Source of the DNA: Candidatus Woesearchaeota archaeon | GTDB lineage: Archaea > Nanobdellota > Nanobdellia > Woesearchaeales > UBA11576 | Assembly: GCA_018668595.1 (NCBI GenBank) | Contig: JABJCP010000035.1 | Coordinates: 248,001-312,000, forward strand | Direction: 5' to 3' | Length of the DNA: 64,000 nucleotides | In this document: positions 16,020-24,281 of the stretch, one piece after another | How the letters are laid out: each line of letters begins with the position of its first letter | Numbering within the stretch: the first letter of the stretch is position 1 | Position numbers and translations under genes: made by a program | The notes under the pieces: generated by a model | Told to the model about the DNA's origin: nothing | Database searches by the model: none | Seen by the model: only the letters and a program-made list of their open reading frames with translations

Positions 16020-16436
16020 ATGAATATTCAAAATATTAAAAATAAAATAGTACAAAAAACAAAAAGAGCAGTAGATTGCGGAATTACAATTGGTGTGTTA
16101 ACGCTTTTTGGAGCAAGTATAACTATTGCAGTAAACGCGCCATTAATTCCAATTCAAGCAGGAATAGAATGTTTGCTTGACGAAGACCAAATAACTGCAG
16201 AAGGGACTTTAATGGAAATAAAATCCAGAACAATGATGCAGACAAAAGGTATGCTTTATTCGGGAGTTTTTGAATTAGATTCTGGAGAAACTATTGAGTT
16301 GTATGATTCGTCTAGAATTCTTGAAGGTAAATATTTTGCAAACAGCATTATGCTGAATTTAGAAATTGGAGAAAAATATGTGATGGAATTTCAAGGTTCT
16401 GATATGTTGGGCTATGTTATTACAGACACAAATTAA
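16020..16436 (+). CDS. Small single-pass membrane protein
   Basis: A 138-residue protein with one membrane helix near residues 20-45 (ITIGVLTLFGASITIAVNAP) and a C-terminal domain starting AEGTLMEIKSR, rich in beta strands, that ends in EKYVMEFQGSDMLGYVI. The arrangement is like small DUF1523-type proteins, but the family signature is not clear. ATG 16020 is chosen because GAGGTGA lies seven bases upstream. Single gene. Function unknown. Confidence 0.55.
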   Translation: MNIQNIKNKIVQKTKRAVDCGITIGVLTLFGASITIAVNAPLIPIQAGIECLLDEDQITAEGTLMEIKSRTMMQTKGMLYSGVFELDSGETIELYDSSRILEGKYFANSIMLNLEIGEKYVMEFQGSDMLGYVITDTN

Positions 16437-16544
16437 TTTTTTTTATTTGATTTTAGTTTTTTATTTGCTTTTAACCAAAACATTTATATATAAAACACGT
16501 TTTAATATTAAAATATATTGTAAATCTAAAATTTGGAGGTCAAA

Positions 16545-16820
16545 ATGGAATTTGCTATAACTAAACTTTCACAAAACGGTCAGGTCGTTATACCGTCTGA
16601 AATAAGAAAAGATGCTAATCTGGCGCCATCAACTAAATTTATTGTCTTTAATCAAGGAGGAAATATTTTGCTAAAACAGGTGACAAAAGAAGCACTATTA
16701 AGAGAAATGCAGCTTGCAGAATCAATTTTGAGAAGTGAAGAAGAAATAGCCAAAGGAAAAGTGACTAGAGTAAATGCAAAAATGTCTGATAATGAAATCG
16801 ATTCTTTATTGATGGACTAA
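16545..16820 (+). CDS. AbrB/MazE/SpoVT-fold antitoxin
   Basis: A 91-residue protein whose first half, TKLSQNGQVVIPSEIRKDAN then LAPSTKFIVFNQGG, is the swapped-hairpin AbrB fold used by antitoxins to bind DNA. The C-terminal half is a charged helix that probably wraps the toxin. ATG 16545 follows GGAGGT. It is immediately followed by a RelE-like toxin gene. TATA sequence CATTTATATATAAAA lies upstream at about 16480, so the pair is likely autoregulated here. Confidence 0.8.
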   Translation: MEFAITKLSQNGQVVIPSEIRKDANLAPSTKFIVFNQGGNILLKQVTKEALLREMQLAESILRSEEEIAKGKVTRVNAKMSDNEIDSLLMD

Positions 16821-17075
16821 GTGACTAAAATGGAAATTATTTTTTCAGAGAGTTTCAAAAAAGATTTTAAAAGAATAAAAGAGAAATCACTTAGATTGAG
16901 GTTAATTAAACAGATTAAAAAATTAGCTACGCTTCCTGATTCTGGAAAACCACTTAAACACAATCTAAAAAATCATAGATCAATTAGGATTCCTCCATTT
17001 AGAATTATTTATAGAATTGAAGATGATAAAATCATTATTAATTGTTTTGATCATAGAAAAGCAGTGTATAAATGA
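16821..17075 (+). CDS. RelE/ParE-family toxin
   Basis: An 84-residue basic protein starting at GTG 16821 directly after the antitoxin stop (an in-frame ATG is at 16830). SESFKKDFKRIKEKSLRLRL, GKPLKHNLKNHRSIRI and FRIIYRIEDDKIIINCFDHR are the classic order of RelE-superfamily elements. They end with the conserved DHR-AVYK tail. Likely a ribosome-dependent mRNA interferase or related toxin; target not deducible. Confidence 0.85.
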   Translation: MTKMEIIFSESFKKDFKRIKEKSLRLRLIKQIKKLATLPDSGKPLKHNLKNHRSIRIPPFRIIYRIEDDKIIINCFDHRKAVYK

Positions 17076-17171
17076 TTGTTCCCTACTCTTTCAGCAAACT
17101 TTATATAATTTAAAATAATAAACATTGATTAATCAAATTTACTTTAAAAAGTAATAAATGAGGCGATATAT

Positions 17172-17618
17172 ATGAGTTTTTTTCATCAAACATTTAATAA
17201 ATTCTATGAACTTTGGCACAAAGCAATAACAATTCATGATCATGGAAAGGATCTAAATGAATGTTTTCATACAATTAACCAGCTTCAGGATGAAGCAGAT
17301 ACTAGCATTAGAATTATTAATGGGGAGATAACTTCATTAGAAAAGGTTAGTAGTGATTCTGCAGAACTTGCTAGTAAATTGAGTTGTGCTAAAGACGCAC
17401 TTAACAAACTTATTAAAGATGGTAGTAAAGAACGTTATGAGTTTATGTTAAGAAAAAAACCAGAAGCTGAATTTAATGAATATAGGCGTAAAATAAGAAA
17501 CCACATTAGCGAAATCACGCAAGAGTTAGTAAGATGTCATGATTTATTCAAAGAACTTGACAAAGATCACGAATTACTAAAAGACAAAGAACACAAGTTC
17601 GTAGAAGAAATACAATAA
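17172..17618 (+). CDS. Hypothetical helical protein
   Basis: A 148-residue protein, almost entirely predicted helix by composition, with heptad-like leucine spacing between about residues 30 and 145. No signal peptide or membrane helix. A GAGGCG ribosome site sits before ATG 17172. Not recognised. It is a stand-alone gene convergent with the patatin-like gene. Confidence 0.5.
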   Translation: MSFFHQTFNKFYELWHKAITIHDHGKDLNECFHTINQLQDEADTSIRIINGEITSLEKVSSDSAELASKLSCAKDALNKLIKDGSKERYEFMLRKKPEAEFNEYRRKIRNHISEITQELVRCHDLFKELDKDHELLKDKEHKFVEEIQ

Positions 17619-17637
17619 ATTTAATTTTTTTCTTTTT

Positions 17638-18897
17638 TCATCCGAACCTAAACTCATACTTCTCCAAAGCTTTATCTGCAGATTCGTATCCTTTCTTAAC
17701 CATTCGTTCAATATAGCTTTTGCTCATTCCCATGTGCCATTCTAAAAAGAAGTCTTCGTCGTTAGGATCTGGGTGAATAAATACATAATCCACATTTCTT
17801 TTAATGTCTAAATTAGAAACTAAATCTCCGACAAGTGATTCTCGACTAGAAACTAAAAAATCTTCAAACTGAGGCATTTTTTTAATTAATTTTTCGTACT
17901 CATCTTGCACTCTATCATGAACATAATTTTTCTCATTATTTGCTTTTCTGGACGCAAGTATTTTTTCTTCTATCAATAAGTATACTGATTGAATTACTGT
18001 TTTAATCAAACCAAATTTTTTTATTGATCCAATTTCTGGTTTGAATTGATAAGGTACGTGAGTGTATGAAACGAAAACTAAATCTGCTCCGTTGTCAGAT
18101 GCAATTTTGTAGGACAATGTTTTTCTTGTTTCTCCGTCAACAACATCTATTTTTTCTCCATTTTTGTGTTCAATACAAAAAGGATAGAAAAATTGTAAAG
18201 AGCAAGATCCTGCAACTGTCGAAGAAATATTTGCATCATTTCTGTAAATTATTCTCCCATTTTCTTGGTGATCTTTTCTGCAATATACTATTCGTTTAGT
18301 TTGATTAAGAGGTGTTGTCACAATAAATAAATCTGATGCTACTTTTGTAAAATCTTCTGTGTCTAAAAATTTGTGGAGTTTTTTTTCTAATGGGCCTAGA
18401 TGTATTGGACTCATTATTGCAAGTGATTCTGGATTTATTCTTTTTTTTAGTATTTTTTTTGCACTTTTTAGCGCTTGAGTTATTGCTTGGGTATTTAGTG
18501 ATGCGTAATGTAGTACGCCTCTTCGCAGTCCTGACTTTCGCAGTAGCCAATCGTTCATAAAAAGGTCGCGCATTTCTTCTGGTGAGTATCCCATTGCAAC
18601 GCCTATTCCAAAAAGTGCTCCGCCACTTGAGCAAACATACATGTCTATTTTGTTATTTCCTTCTGGACCGGGTAATAATAAGTCTGTTTTTGATCTTGAA
18701 AGAACACCTCCACTGAACTTAAATCCTACTTCCTCAAGTCGCATTCCAACGCCCATATGAAAGAAATGTGCTTTTAGACCGCCGCCACTAGCAACCATTG
18801 CATTACGTCGTTTACCAGAAATTATAATTTTCTCTAGGTCGCTATTAGTGTATGTCTCTATCATATTATTAGCTATGTAGGTGGTATTTTTAAACAT
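17638..18897 (-). CDS. Patatin-like phospholipase
   Basis: A 419-residue protein. MVASGGGLKAHFFHMGV (about residues 34-50) is the glycine-rich oxyanion loop. VCSSGGALFG places the nucleophile at Ser91 within C-S-S-G-G instead of the usual G-x-S-x-G. DVVDGE supplies the catalytic Asp254-Gly255. The Ser-Asp dyad therefore looks complete although the nucleophile elbow is atypical. No signal peptide is visible, so it likely acts on the inner membrane face. Bacterial patatins can be defence effectors, but nothing nearby indicates that. Single gene. Confidence 0.8.
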   Translation of the reverse strand: MFKNTTYIANNMIETYTNSDLEKIIISGKRRNAMVASGGGLKAHFFHMGVGMRLEEVGFKFSGGVLSRSKTDLLLPGPEGNNKIDMYVCSSGGALFGIGVAMGYSPEEMRDLFMNDWLLRKSGLRRGVLHYASLNTQAITQALKSAKKILKKRINPESLAIMSPIHLGPLEKKLHKFLDTEDFTKVASDLFIVTTPLNQTKRIVYCRKDHQENGRIIYRNDANISSTVAGSCSLQFFYPFCIEHKNGEKIDVVDGETRKTLSYKIASDNGADLVFVSYTHVPYQFKPEIGSIKKFGLIKTVIQSVYLLIEEKILASRKANNEKNYVHDRVQDEYEKLIKKMPQFEDFLVSSRESLVGDLVSNLDIKRNVDYVFIHPDPNDEDFFLEWHMGMSKSYIERMVKKGYESADKALEKYEFRFG

Positions 18898-18926
18898 TGT
18901 TATCTAAAATTTAGTCTTTATACGGT

Positions 18927-19118
18927 TTATTCTAGTTCAAATGTCTTTCTGAGAAAAGGAATTCCATAATATGCAACTAATGCACTTAGAATTATTACAA
19001 TCCAAAAAACTAACGGAGGAATTCTAAATAAAAAGAACAAAATAAAATCTACAACAACAATCACAATAAATACAATAGAAATTCCTTTAAGTAAAATTGA
19101 TTTTTCTTGTTTATTCAT
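18927..19118 (-). CDS. Small two-helix membrane protein
   Basis: A 63-residue protein with two hydrophobic helices, about residues 10-30 (GISIVFIVIVVVDFILFFLF) and 34-52 (PLVFWIVIILSALVAYYGIP). ATG 19118 overlaps the end of the ACT-domain gene by eight bases, so it is co-translated with it. Function unknown. Confidence 0.55.
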   Translation of the reverse strand: MNKQEKSILLKGISIVFIVIVVVDFILFFLFRIPPLVFWIVIILSALVAYYGIPFLRKTFELE

Positions 19119-19500
19119 TTTCAATCACTTCGACGCCTAATTCTTGAAATACTTTTTTTGCTTTTTCTAAATAATTGTCTTTTATTAAAAAATGGTCTTT
19201 AGAATATGCTGCAATAGGCATTATGCTTATTCCTTCTTTTGCTAGAGCTGTTGCGACTTTTGCAGTCACTCCTACAACCTCCATAGAAAACAAAATGTTT
19301 AAAGTGAATATTTTCCAATCTCTTTCAATACTCATTATATTTTCTTGTTTTACTTTTGTTTGATCTAAAATAACTGTTGTTTCTGTATTGTCAATAATAT
19401 TTGCAAACGCGTCAGAATCTGGTTTTTTTGCTTTGATTATTGCAAATCGTTCTTTCCAAATTGTTACTGTTGATTCATCGAAATAGTTATCTAGTTCCAT
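19111..19500 (-). CDS. ACT-domain protein
   Basis: A 129-residue protein. The C-terminal part (LFSMEVVGVTAKVATALAKE then GISIMPIAAYSKDHFLIKDN) is a beta-alpha-beta ACT-like domain of the type in single-domain amino-acid-binding proteins (CASTOR/ACT_7-like: 'IS--PI-AYS-DH-LV---'). The N-terminal part carries TVILDQTKVKQENIMSIE. It may sense an amino acid; no enzyme domain is attached. Co-translated with the small membrane protein downstream. Confidence 0.65.
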   Translation of the reverse strand: MELDNYFDESTVTIWKERFAIIKAKKPDSDAFANIIDNTETTVILDQTKVKQENIMSIERDWKIFTLNILFSMEVVGVTAKVATALAKEGISIMPIAAYSKDHFLIKDNYLEKAKKVFQELGVEVIENE

Positions 19501-19587
19501 TTTATTGTTTTTAAATCATTCAGAGTATTTAATTTTTGCTTTATTTTCACAATAAATTTATATATTATTGTAATTGAATGCCGTAAT

Positions 19588-19980
19588 ATGTTAATTGCTA
19601 ATATTAAATTCCAAAGAGCAGAAATAGGATCTTTTTCAATTAAAGACGGTGTTAGAATCAAGATTTTTTTTAGTGACGGATCCAATAAAGTTCTTAGTTT
19701 TGAGCCTGGTTTATTGGATTTAGATAAAGATGCTCATGTTATTATTAGCAAGGTTAGGCAGTATGAGAAAGAGCTTAACATGAAGCTAGTAGAGCGAGGA
19801 GATTCATTCTTAGATAGTTTTGTTAATGTTGTTATTGAAGATGAAGAGGGTGTAGAGGCTAAGCTAAAGGTTTTTTTACGTAAGATTAAGGATAGCATTA
19901 GTCATTTAAGAGGTAGTCGTATGGCTACAGGTTATCTGGATACAATTAATAGAGTTAAAGGTATTAAGGAAGAATTCTGA
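19588..19980 (+). CDS. Hypothetical protein
   Basis: A 130-residue soluble protein, not recognised. It is beta-rich at the N-terminus (GVRIKIFFSDGSNKVLSFEP) and helical at the C-terminus. A TATA box AATTTATATATTAT lies about 25-30 bases before ATG 19588, so the mRNA is probably leaderless. It is divergent from the ACT-domain gene. Confidence 0.5.
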   Translation: MLIANIKFQRAEIGSFSIKDGVRIKIFFSDGSNKVLSFEPGLLDLDKDAHVIISKVRQYEKELNMKLVERGDSFLDSFVNVVIEDEEGVEAKLKVFLRKIKDSISHLRGSRMATGYLDTINRVKGIKEEF

Positions 19981-20001
19981 TTCTATTTTTTTAGTTTTTT
20001 G

Positions 20002-20142
20002 TTAAACTTCTCGCACAATTTGATCTGCACTTTTTTCAGTAACTAACTTGCCTTCTGTTGAGCAGTAAGGGCATCTTGTTGGTGCGCGATTACTTTTTGG
20101 TACGAATCTATAATTACAATTCATACATCTGTAGTTTGCCAT
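20002..20142 (-). CDS. 46-residue zinc-ribbon protein
   Basis: A short gene read from the minus strand: MANYRCMNCNYRFVPKSNRA then PTRCPYCSTEGKLV. Two CxxC pairs (C6/C9 and C24/C27) form a rubredoxin/zinc-ribbon knuckle. GAGGTGAT lies six bases before ATG 20142, a good ribosome site. Stand-alone zinc ribbons of this size are common in archaea and often accessory to transcription or translation proteins; the partner is unknown. Confidence 0.75.
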   Translation of the reverse strand: MANYRCMNCNYRFVPKSNRAPTRCPYCSTEGKLVTEKSADQIVREV

Positions 20143-20322
20143 ATTATCACCTCTTAACTCAATTTAGTTTATTATTTCTTTTCTATATAAATTTTATTCT
20201 TTACTTTTGTTCAAATTTGCAGATTTTAGGGTTTTAAACCCAAATCAACCTTTTAAAATTCTTACTTTTTAGTAGTAAATAAACAGAAAAATTTATAAAG
20301 AGAATTACATTTCCTATAGATA

Positions 20323-20421
20323 GTTTTGATTAATCTATTATTTCAACAACTGTAGTTGTTCAAATTATCAAAATCAAAACTCTCTTTGAGAATTTTGTGC
20401 AAATTTCATATGTTAATCAAA
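20323..20421 (+). promoter_or_regulatory. Structured 5' leader with competing hairpins
   Basis: A TATA box ATTTATAAAG (about 20291) predicts transcription starting near 20317, giving a ~120-base leader before ATG 20439. A large hairpin spans 20323-20380, with outer arms GTTTTGATT/AATCAAAAC and inner arms AACAACT/AGTTGTT. CAAAA at 20375-20379 also pairs with TTTTG at 20393-20397 (hairpin CAAAAcTCTC-ttt-GAGAaTTTTG). TTTGATTAA near 20325 can pair with TTAATCAAA at about 20413. These pairings exclude each other, as in riboswitch-like leaders. No known riboswitch class is recognised. Confidence 0.5.
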
Positions 20422-20438
20422 GTTCTTAATATATTAAA

Positions 20439-20927
20439 ATGGTAATGTCTAATGGATTAGGGGATGGAGAACTGGTAAAAAATCAAGAAAAAAAACTAGT
20501 TAGATTAGAAGTTATGTTACCAGAATCTAAATATGTTAAGGAATGGGGTTATTCGCAAGGAACAACATATGCAAGTATGACACTTAATATTGCAATAAAA
20601 GCAGAATATGATTTTGATCTTATGCAAAAATTATTAGTTGATAGTGGTTTGCAAATTAATAGCATTTCAAATGGAGGAATTTTTGTTGACAAGAGATGGT
20701 TTAAAGGAGATCTGACAAAAGATTCAAGATATGATATTCGCGTTTCAGGTCAACATGATGGTGGTTTTACCAAAGTTCAATTATATGCAAATTCAAATTA
20801 CAAAAAAGATAATCCTAAAATTCAAGATTTTCCAACATTAGTTAAAGTAGTTTCAGATTATATTAATCAAGTTGAAAAAACAAAAGAAGAAAAACAAGAC
20901 GATCCTGATTTATTACACGACGCATAA
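20439..20927 (+). CDS. Hypothetical protein with structured leader
   Basis: A 162-residue soluble protein, not recognised. It has a central mixed region (GGIFVDKRWFKGDLTKDSRY then DIRVSGQHDGGFTKVQLYAN) and an acidic C-terminus ending EKQDDPDLLHDA. No Shine-Dalgarno is visible before ATG 20439 (second Met at 20445). The preceding ~120-base leader can form mutually exclusive hairpins, so expression may be controlled there. Confidence 0.5.
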   Translation: MVMSNGLGDGELVKNQEKKLVRLEVMLPESKYVKEWGYSQGTTYASMTLNIAIKAEYDFDLMQKLLVDSGLQINSISNGGIFVDKRWFKGDLTKDSRYDIRVSGQHDGGFTKVQLYANSNYKKDNPKIQDFPTLVKVVSDYINQVEKTKEEKQDDPDLLHDA

Positions 20928-21047
20928 ACCTATGTTAATTTAATTATATATCATTTTTTTTATCTTAATTACTTTTTTCAAAAGGGGCTATGATTTATAA
21001 CCAGTAAATTTAACTAGTCAGATAATTATATTTTCGGAGGGGCAAAA

Positions 21048-21635
21048 ATGGAAGATTTACAAACAATGATTCAGAAAACAGTTTTAGAATTAGAGTTGGA
21101 TGATGTGGTTCAACAAACAGTTTTTACAGGTATTGCAAACGCATTAGCTATTTCAAATTCTAAATTTCAAGAATATTGTAGTTCACCTGAACTTCAACAA
21201 AAATACGATAAAGATCCTGAAACTGTTGACGAAGAAGTGCAGATTTACAATGACATGGGTAAAAAAATGGGTTCTATTTTTAGAAATGCTTATGATTCTC
21301 GAGATGAGTTCGAATCTCTTGGAGAACAAGCAGAAAAACTAAGAGATAATTTAGCAGATTCATTTACAGAAATATATGTTTTATTATTATCTAATCAAGC
21401 ATATAGTGATTTTATCGCTAAAAAAGTTGAAGGTCTTGCTGACTTAGGGGAAGAAGAATTAGAAAAATTAGAGCAAGAGGGTGAAGAAGGAATTGTTAAC
21501 AGAACTAAAGAGTTTGCCAAAGAATTTGTTGATAAGTTAGAAGTCAAAGATGAAACAAAAACATATTTAGTATCTCAGTCCGAATTTTTAGCAAGACAAT
21601 TTATTGCTGTAGATAAACGCAGTTCTTATTTTTAA
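21048..21635 (+). CDS. Hypothetical helical protein, paralog of next gene
   Basis: A 195-residue acidic helical protein with a strong ribosome site (CGGAGGGGCAAAA before ATG). It shares overall plan with the next gene: an N-terminal 'I---V-ELELDDV-Q--V---A-A---SK' segment, a long charged middle and a C-terminal 'TKEFAKEFVDKLEV-D--K-YL'. The two appear to be diverged tandem paralogs. Function unknown. Confidence 0.5.
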   Translation: MEDLQTMIQKTVLELELDDVVQQTVFTGIANALAISNSKFQEYCSSPELQQKYDKDPETVDEEVQIYNDMGKKMGSIFRNAYDSRDEFESLGEQAEKLRDNLADSFTEIYVLLLSNQAYSDFIAKKVEGLADLGEEELEKLEQEGEEGIVNRTKEFAKEFVDKLEVKDETKTYLVSQSEFLARQFIAVDKRSSYF

Positions 21636-21688
21636 TAAATTTTTAATATTTTAAAATTATTTTATTTAATTTCCTGGAGGGGATTTTA

Positions 21689-22219
21689 ATGATAGATGAA
21701 CTTTCAAATAAAATTGAAACAGTTGTTAGGGATTGTGGAATCGATGATGTTTTTGAATCTATTGTAGGTTACGCTTTGTCAGAAAGTGCAAAAGAAGCAG
21801 TGGTAAAGTGCAAAAATTATTTAGAGTCTGAAATAAGAGTGCAGTATGAAGCAAGTTTTAAAACTTGGGAATCAGATATAGATTTAATTAGCAATCTTGC
21901 AGATAAAGTTGTTGAGTATTTTAAAGAAGATTTTCAAAAAAAAGATGCAATTATTAGTTTGTTAGATAATAAAGAATTTGATTTAATGGATACATACTCT
22001 GGTTTAATTTCAGATCAGTATAAACTTTCTATGGTTGATTCAACATTTCGTAAATTTATGTCTGAAAAAATAATAGAAATTCCTCAAGAAAAATCAAATG
22101 CTGAATTCGAAAGTGAAATCTTCAAAATAACGGAAGAGTTTGCAGAAAAATTAAATTTAACAATTTATAACGATAATAAATCTAAAGTAAATGAATATTT
22201 GCATTCTTTATTTACTTAA
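21689..22219 (+). CDS. Hypothetical helical protein, paralog of previous gene
   Basis: A 176-residue helical protein with GGAGGGG before ATG 21689. The opening IETVVRDCGIDDVFESIVGY and ending KITEEFAEKLNLTIYNDNKS parallel the preceding protein, suggesting a tandem duplication. No motif of known function. The genes lie 53 bases apart with separate ribosome sites, probably one transcript. Confidence 0.5.
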   Translation: MIDELSNKIETVVRDCGIDDVFESIVGYALSESAKEAVVKCKNYLESEIRVQYEASFKTWESDIDLISNLADKVVEYFKEDFQKKDAIISLLDNKEFDLMDTYSGLISDQYKLSMVDSTFRKFMSEKIIEIPQEKSNAEFESEIFKITEEFAEKLNLTIYNDNKSKVNEYLHSLFT

Positions 22220-22356
22220 GTTTATTTATTTATTTATTTTCTTGTAGTTTTATTTGGTTCATTTATTCATTCTTGCATTTTTTTCTTTCTTTCTTTTCTC
22301 TATGTTTAACTAATATAAGCTAAATATATTTAACTTAGTTTTATATTTTTTTAGTT

Positions 22357-22755
22357 ATGGAATTCGAAAATAATAATCCAATAAATTCAACTATAAAGCA
22401 AAATCTTGCATTGATGAATTCAACTTCAGAAGGATCTTTAATGGATATATTGATTGAAGATAGTTTAGGTGGTAATGCAGGGGATTGGAATGATTTGTCT
22501 TGTGTTGCTACAAATTTTTGTTATAATCCGAACACTGGAGCATTAATTAAGTTTGATAATTATTCTGAGGAGTCTCAAATGCTTGGTGCTTGTTCTCGCG
22601 GTTATTTTAGAATTGCGATTGATTTCAAAGAGCTTGATGACAAAGTAAGTTCTGGAATTATTGAGTTAGATGCAAGGGATGCTTCTGATTCTGCGAAAAT
22701 TGTTCTTAAAAAAACAGTCGAAGAATTTAATCGTTTGAATTCGTTTTACGGCTAA
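22357..22755 (+). CDS. Hypothetical protein
   Basis: A 132-residue acidic protein, unrecognised. The centre CVATNFCYNPNTGALIKFDN looks like a beta-rich domain. A TATA-like TAAATATATTTAAC about 30 bases before ATG 22357 suggests a leaderless mRNA. The next gene follows after 40 bases, so they may be co-transcribed. Confidence 0.45.
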   Translation: MEFENNNPINSTIKQNLALMNSTSEGSLMDILIEDSLGGNAGDWNDLSCVATNFCYNPNTGALIKFDNYSEESQMLGACSRGYFRIAIDFKELDDKVSSGIIELDARDASDSAKIVLKKTVEEFNRLNSFYG

Positions 22756-22795
22756 ATTATTCATTTAGTAATTAAAATTTGTGAGGGATGTTGAA

Positions 22796-23128
22796 ATGGT
22801 TGTACATACAATTGATGGAAATAAAGATTATAGACAAGGATTAGAATTAACACTAAAATTGGAAGAAGATGATAAAGTTTTGTTTAGATTCAAAGGGGGT
22901 TGTGATGATCGTTCTTATCCAGTTTTGCATGTTGTAGATCAACTTCATAAAAAAGGTTTTGATATGAGACTCCTTGCTGAGTTTCCTTATGGTGCATTTA
23001 GATATGAGCCAGAAAACAATAGACCAAAAATGCCGCATGATATTTATTCATTAATTGGATCTGGCAGTGGAGATGCAGTTCATCCTCAATATGTTAATGA
23101 AATTGTTGCTAAGAAAAAGAATAGTTAA
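22796..23128 (+). CDS. Hypothetical protein
   Basis: A 110-residue protein. GGCDDRSYPVLHVVDQLHKK and EFPYGAFRYEPENNRPKMPH are its most distinctive segments. ATG 22796 is chosen because GAGGGA lies eight bases upstream; a GTG at 22781 is the alternative. No known family recognised. Confidence 0.45.
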   Translation: MVVHTIDGNKDYRQGLELTLKLEEDDKVLFRFKGGCDDRSYPVLHVVDQLHKKGFDMRLLAEFPYGAFRYEPENNRPKMPHDIYSLIGSGSGDAVHPQYVNEIVAKKKNS

Positions 23129-23165
23129 TTTTTAATTTTTTTTTTAAATATTGTTTTTAAAATTT

Positions 23166-23594
23166 TTATTCTTCAGTCACATGCTGGATAAATGCGTTGT
23201 AATGGTTTGACATGCTGTATGGGAGTTCAGTTCCCCAAATTCCTTTAGGATTTACATAAATTCCGACGAGACATTTAGCATCTATACTATACATAAGTCG
23301 TTTACATAAAGAATGAGGATCTTGTATTCCTTCAAAGTTTTTTATAATCAATAAATAATTAGGATCGTCTGTTTGAATTGTAGGTAATTGTTCTTCATCA
23401 AGTTTTATTTCTTTAAATTCAAAAGGTAGATTTTTTCCTGTTAATTTATCTGATAAATAATCTATACTGTTTTGAAATATTTGTTCATTTGATCTGCAAA
23501 AAAATATTGTTGGTCCGGATTCAGAAAATGAATATCCTGTTACTAAACCATCTAATCGTTCTGTAATTTCGGTTGGAAGATCTGTATTTTTCAT
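23166..23594 (-). CDS. Hypothetical protein
   Basis: A 142-residue soluble protein, not recognised. It has alternating strands such as PTIFFCRSNEQIF, NYLLIIKNFEG and KCLVGIYVNPKGIWG, suggesting an alpha/beta fold. Single gene on the minus strand, convergent with the plus-strand hypothetical genes. Confidence 0.45.
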   Translation of the reverse strand: MKNTDLPTEITERLDGLVTGYSFSESGPTIFFCRSNEQIFQNSIDYLSDKLTGKNLPFEFKEIKLDEEQLPTIQTDDPNYLLIIKNFEGIQDPHSLCKRLMYSIDAKCLVGIYVNPKGIWGTELPYSMSNHYNAFIQHVTEE

Positions 23595-23701
23595 TTTATT
23601 TGCCTGTTTATTTACTGGTCATATTGACTTTAATGTCTCAGAATATGTTTGCTATTTATAAGTCTTTCTATTTGTAATTACTGGCGAGTTACTAATTGTG
23701 G

Positions 23702-24001
23702 CTAATAATGATTTGATTCTTCTTCAGATTCTTCAATCCTATAAAGCTGTCCTGAAACATAAGAGTCATCATCGTGAATTTGTTTGATAGTCATAGCAAA
23801 AGCATTGGCTTTATACCACAGATTCTGCGCTTTAGCTCCATCTGCTATTATGCAATACGGTGTGCGTCTAGAACACCAATATTTTGATTCATTTCCAACA
23901 ATAGGATTCCCAAGCGGCCTTGGGTAAACAGTCTCTCCTGTGCTTTTTTTAACAAATCTTCCATCTTTGAACAATATCTCTTCTAGTTTGCGTTTTGCCA
24001 T
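23702..24001 (-). CDS. Hypothetical small protein
   Basis: A 99-residue basic protein with an acidic tail EESEEESNHY. The start at 24001 has an unusually strong GGAGGAGGG ribosome site. The segment KYWCSRRTPYCIIADGA contains two Cys but no full metal-binding set. Not recognised. Confidence 0.45.
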   Translation of the reverse strand: MAKRKLEEILFKDGRFVKKSTGETVYPRPLGNPIVGNESKYWCSRRTPYCIIADGAKAQNLWYKANAFAMTIKQIHDDDSYVSGQLYRIEESEEESNHY

Positions 24002-24185
24002 GTAATTCCCTCCTCCTGCATATCTGATGTGTTGTTTAGCGCTTAATCTATTGCTCTATTCCAATAATAATTAATAAAGAATACAATAAAAATGTTATGT
24101 ATGTATTTTATGCCTTTTACGTACTTTAATAAAAAATAACATAAAAAAAGAAATGGAAAAAATTTAATAAAAAATTAAAAGTTTA

Positions 24186-24279
24186 TTTCAAATTTATGTT
24201 GATGAATTTAAATTTGAAATGCAGAAAATCGAGTGTAATAAGATGCTGCGCAATTCAATGCGCAGAATTACTCGATTTT
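24186..24279 (-). terminator. Two tandem hairpins after the L15e gene
   Basis: Directly after the L15e stop (minus strand), 24225-24279 forms a long hairpin: AAAATCGAG/CTCGATTTT, TAAT/ATTA and CTGCGCA/TGCGCAG around loop attcaa. A second perfect hairpin follows at 24187-24221 with arms ATTTCAAATTTA/TAAATTTGAAAT. This is a plausible terminator or mRNA 3'-end stabiliser for the ribosomal gene. Confidence 0.6.
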
Positions 24280-24281
24280 TT

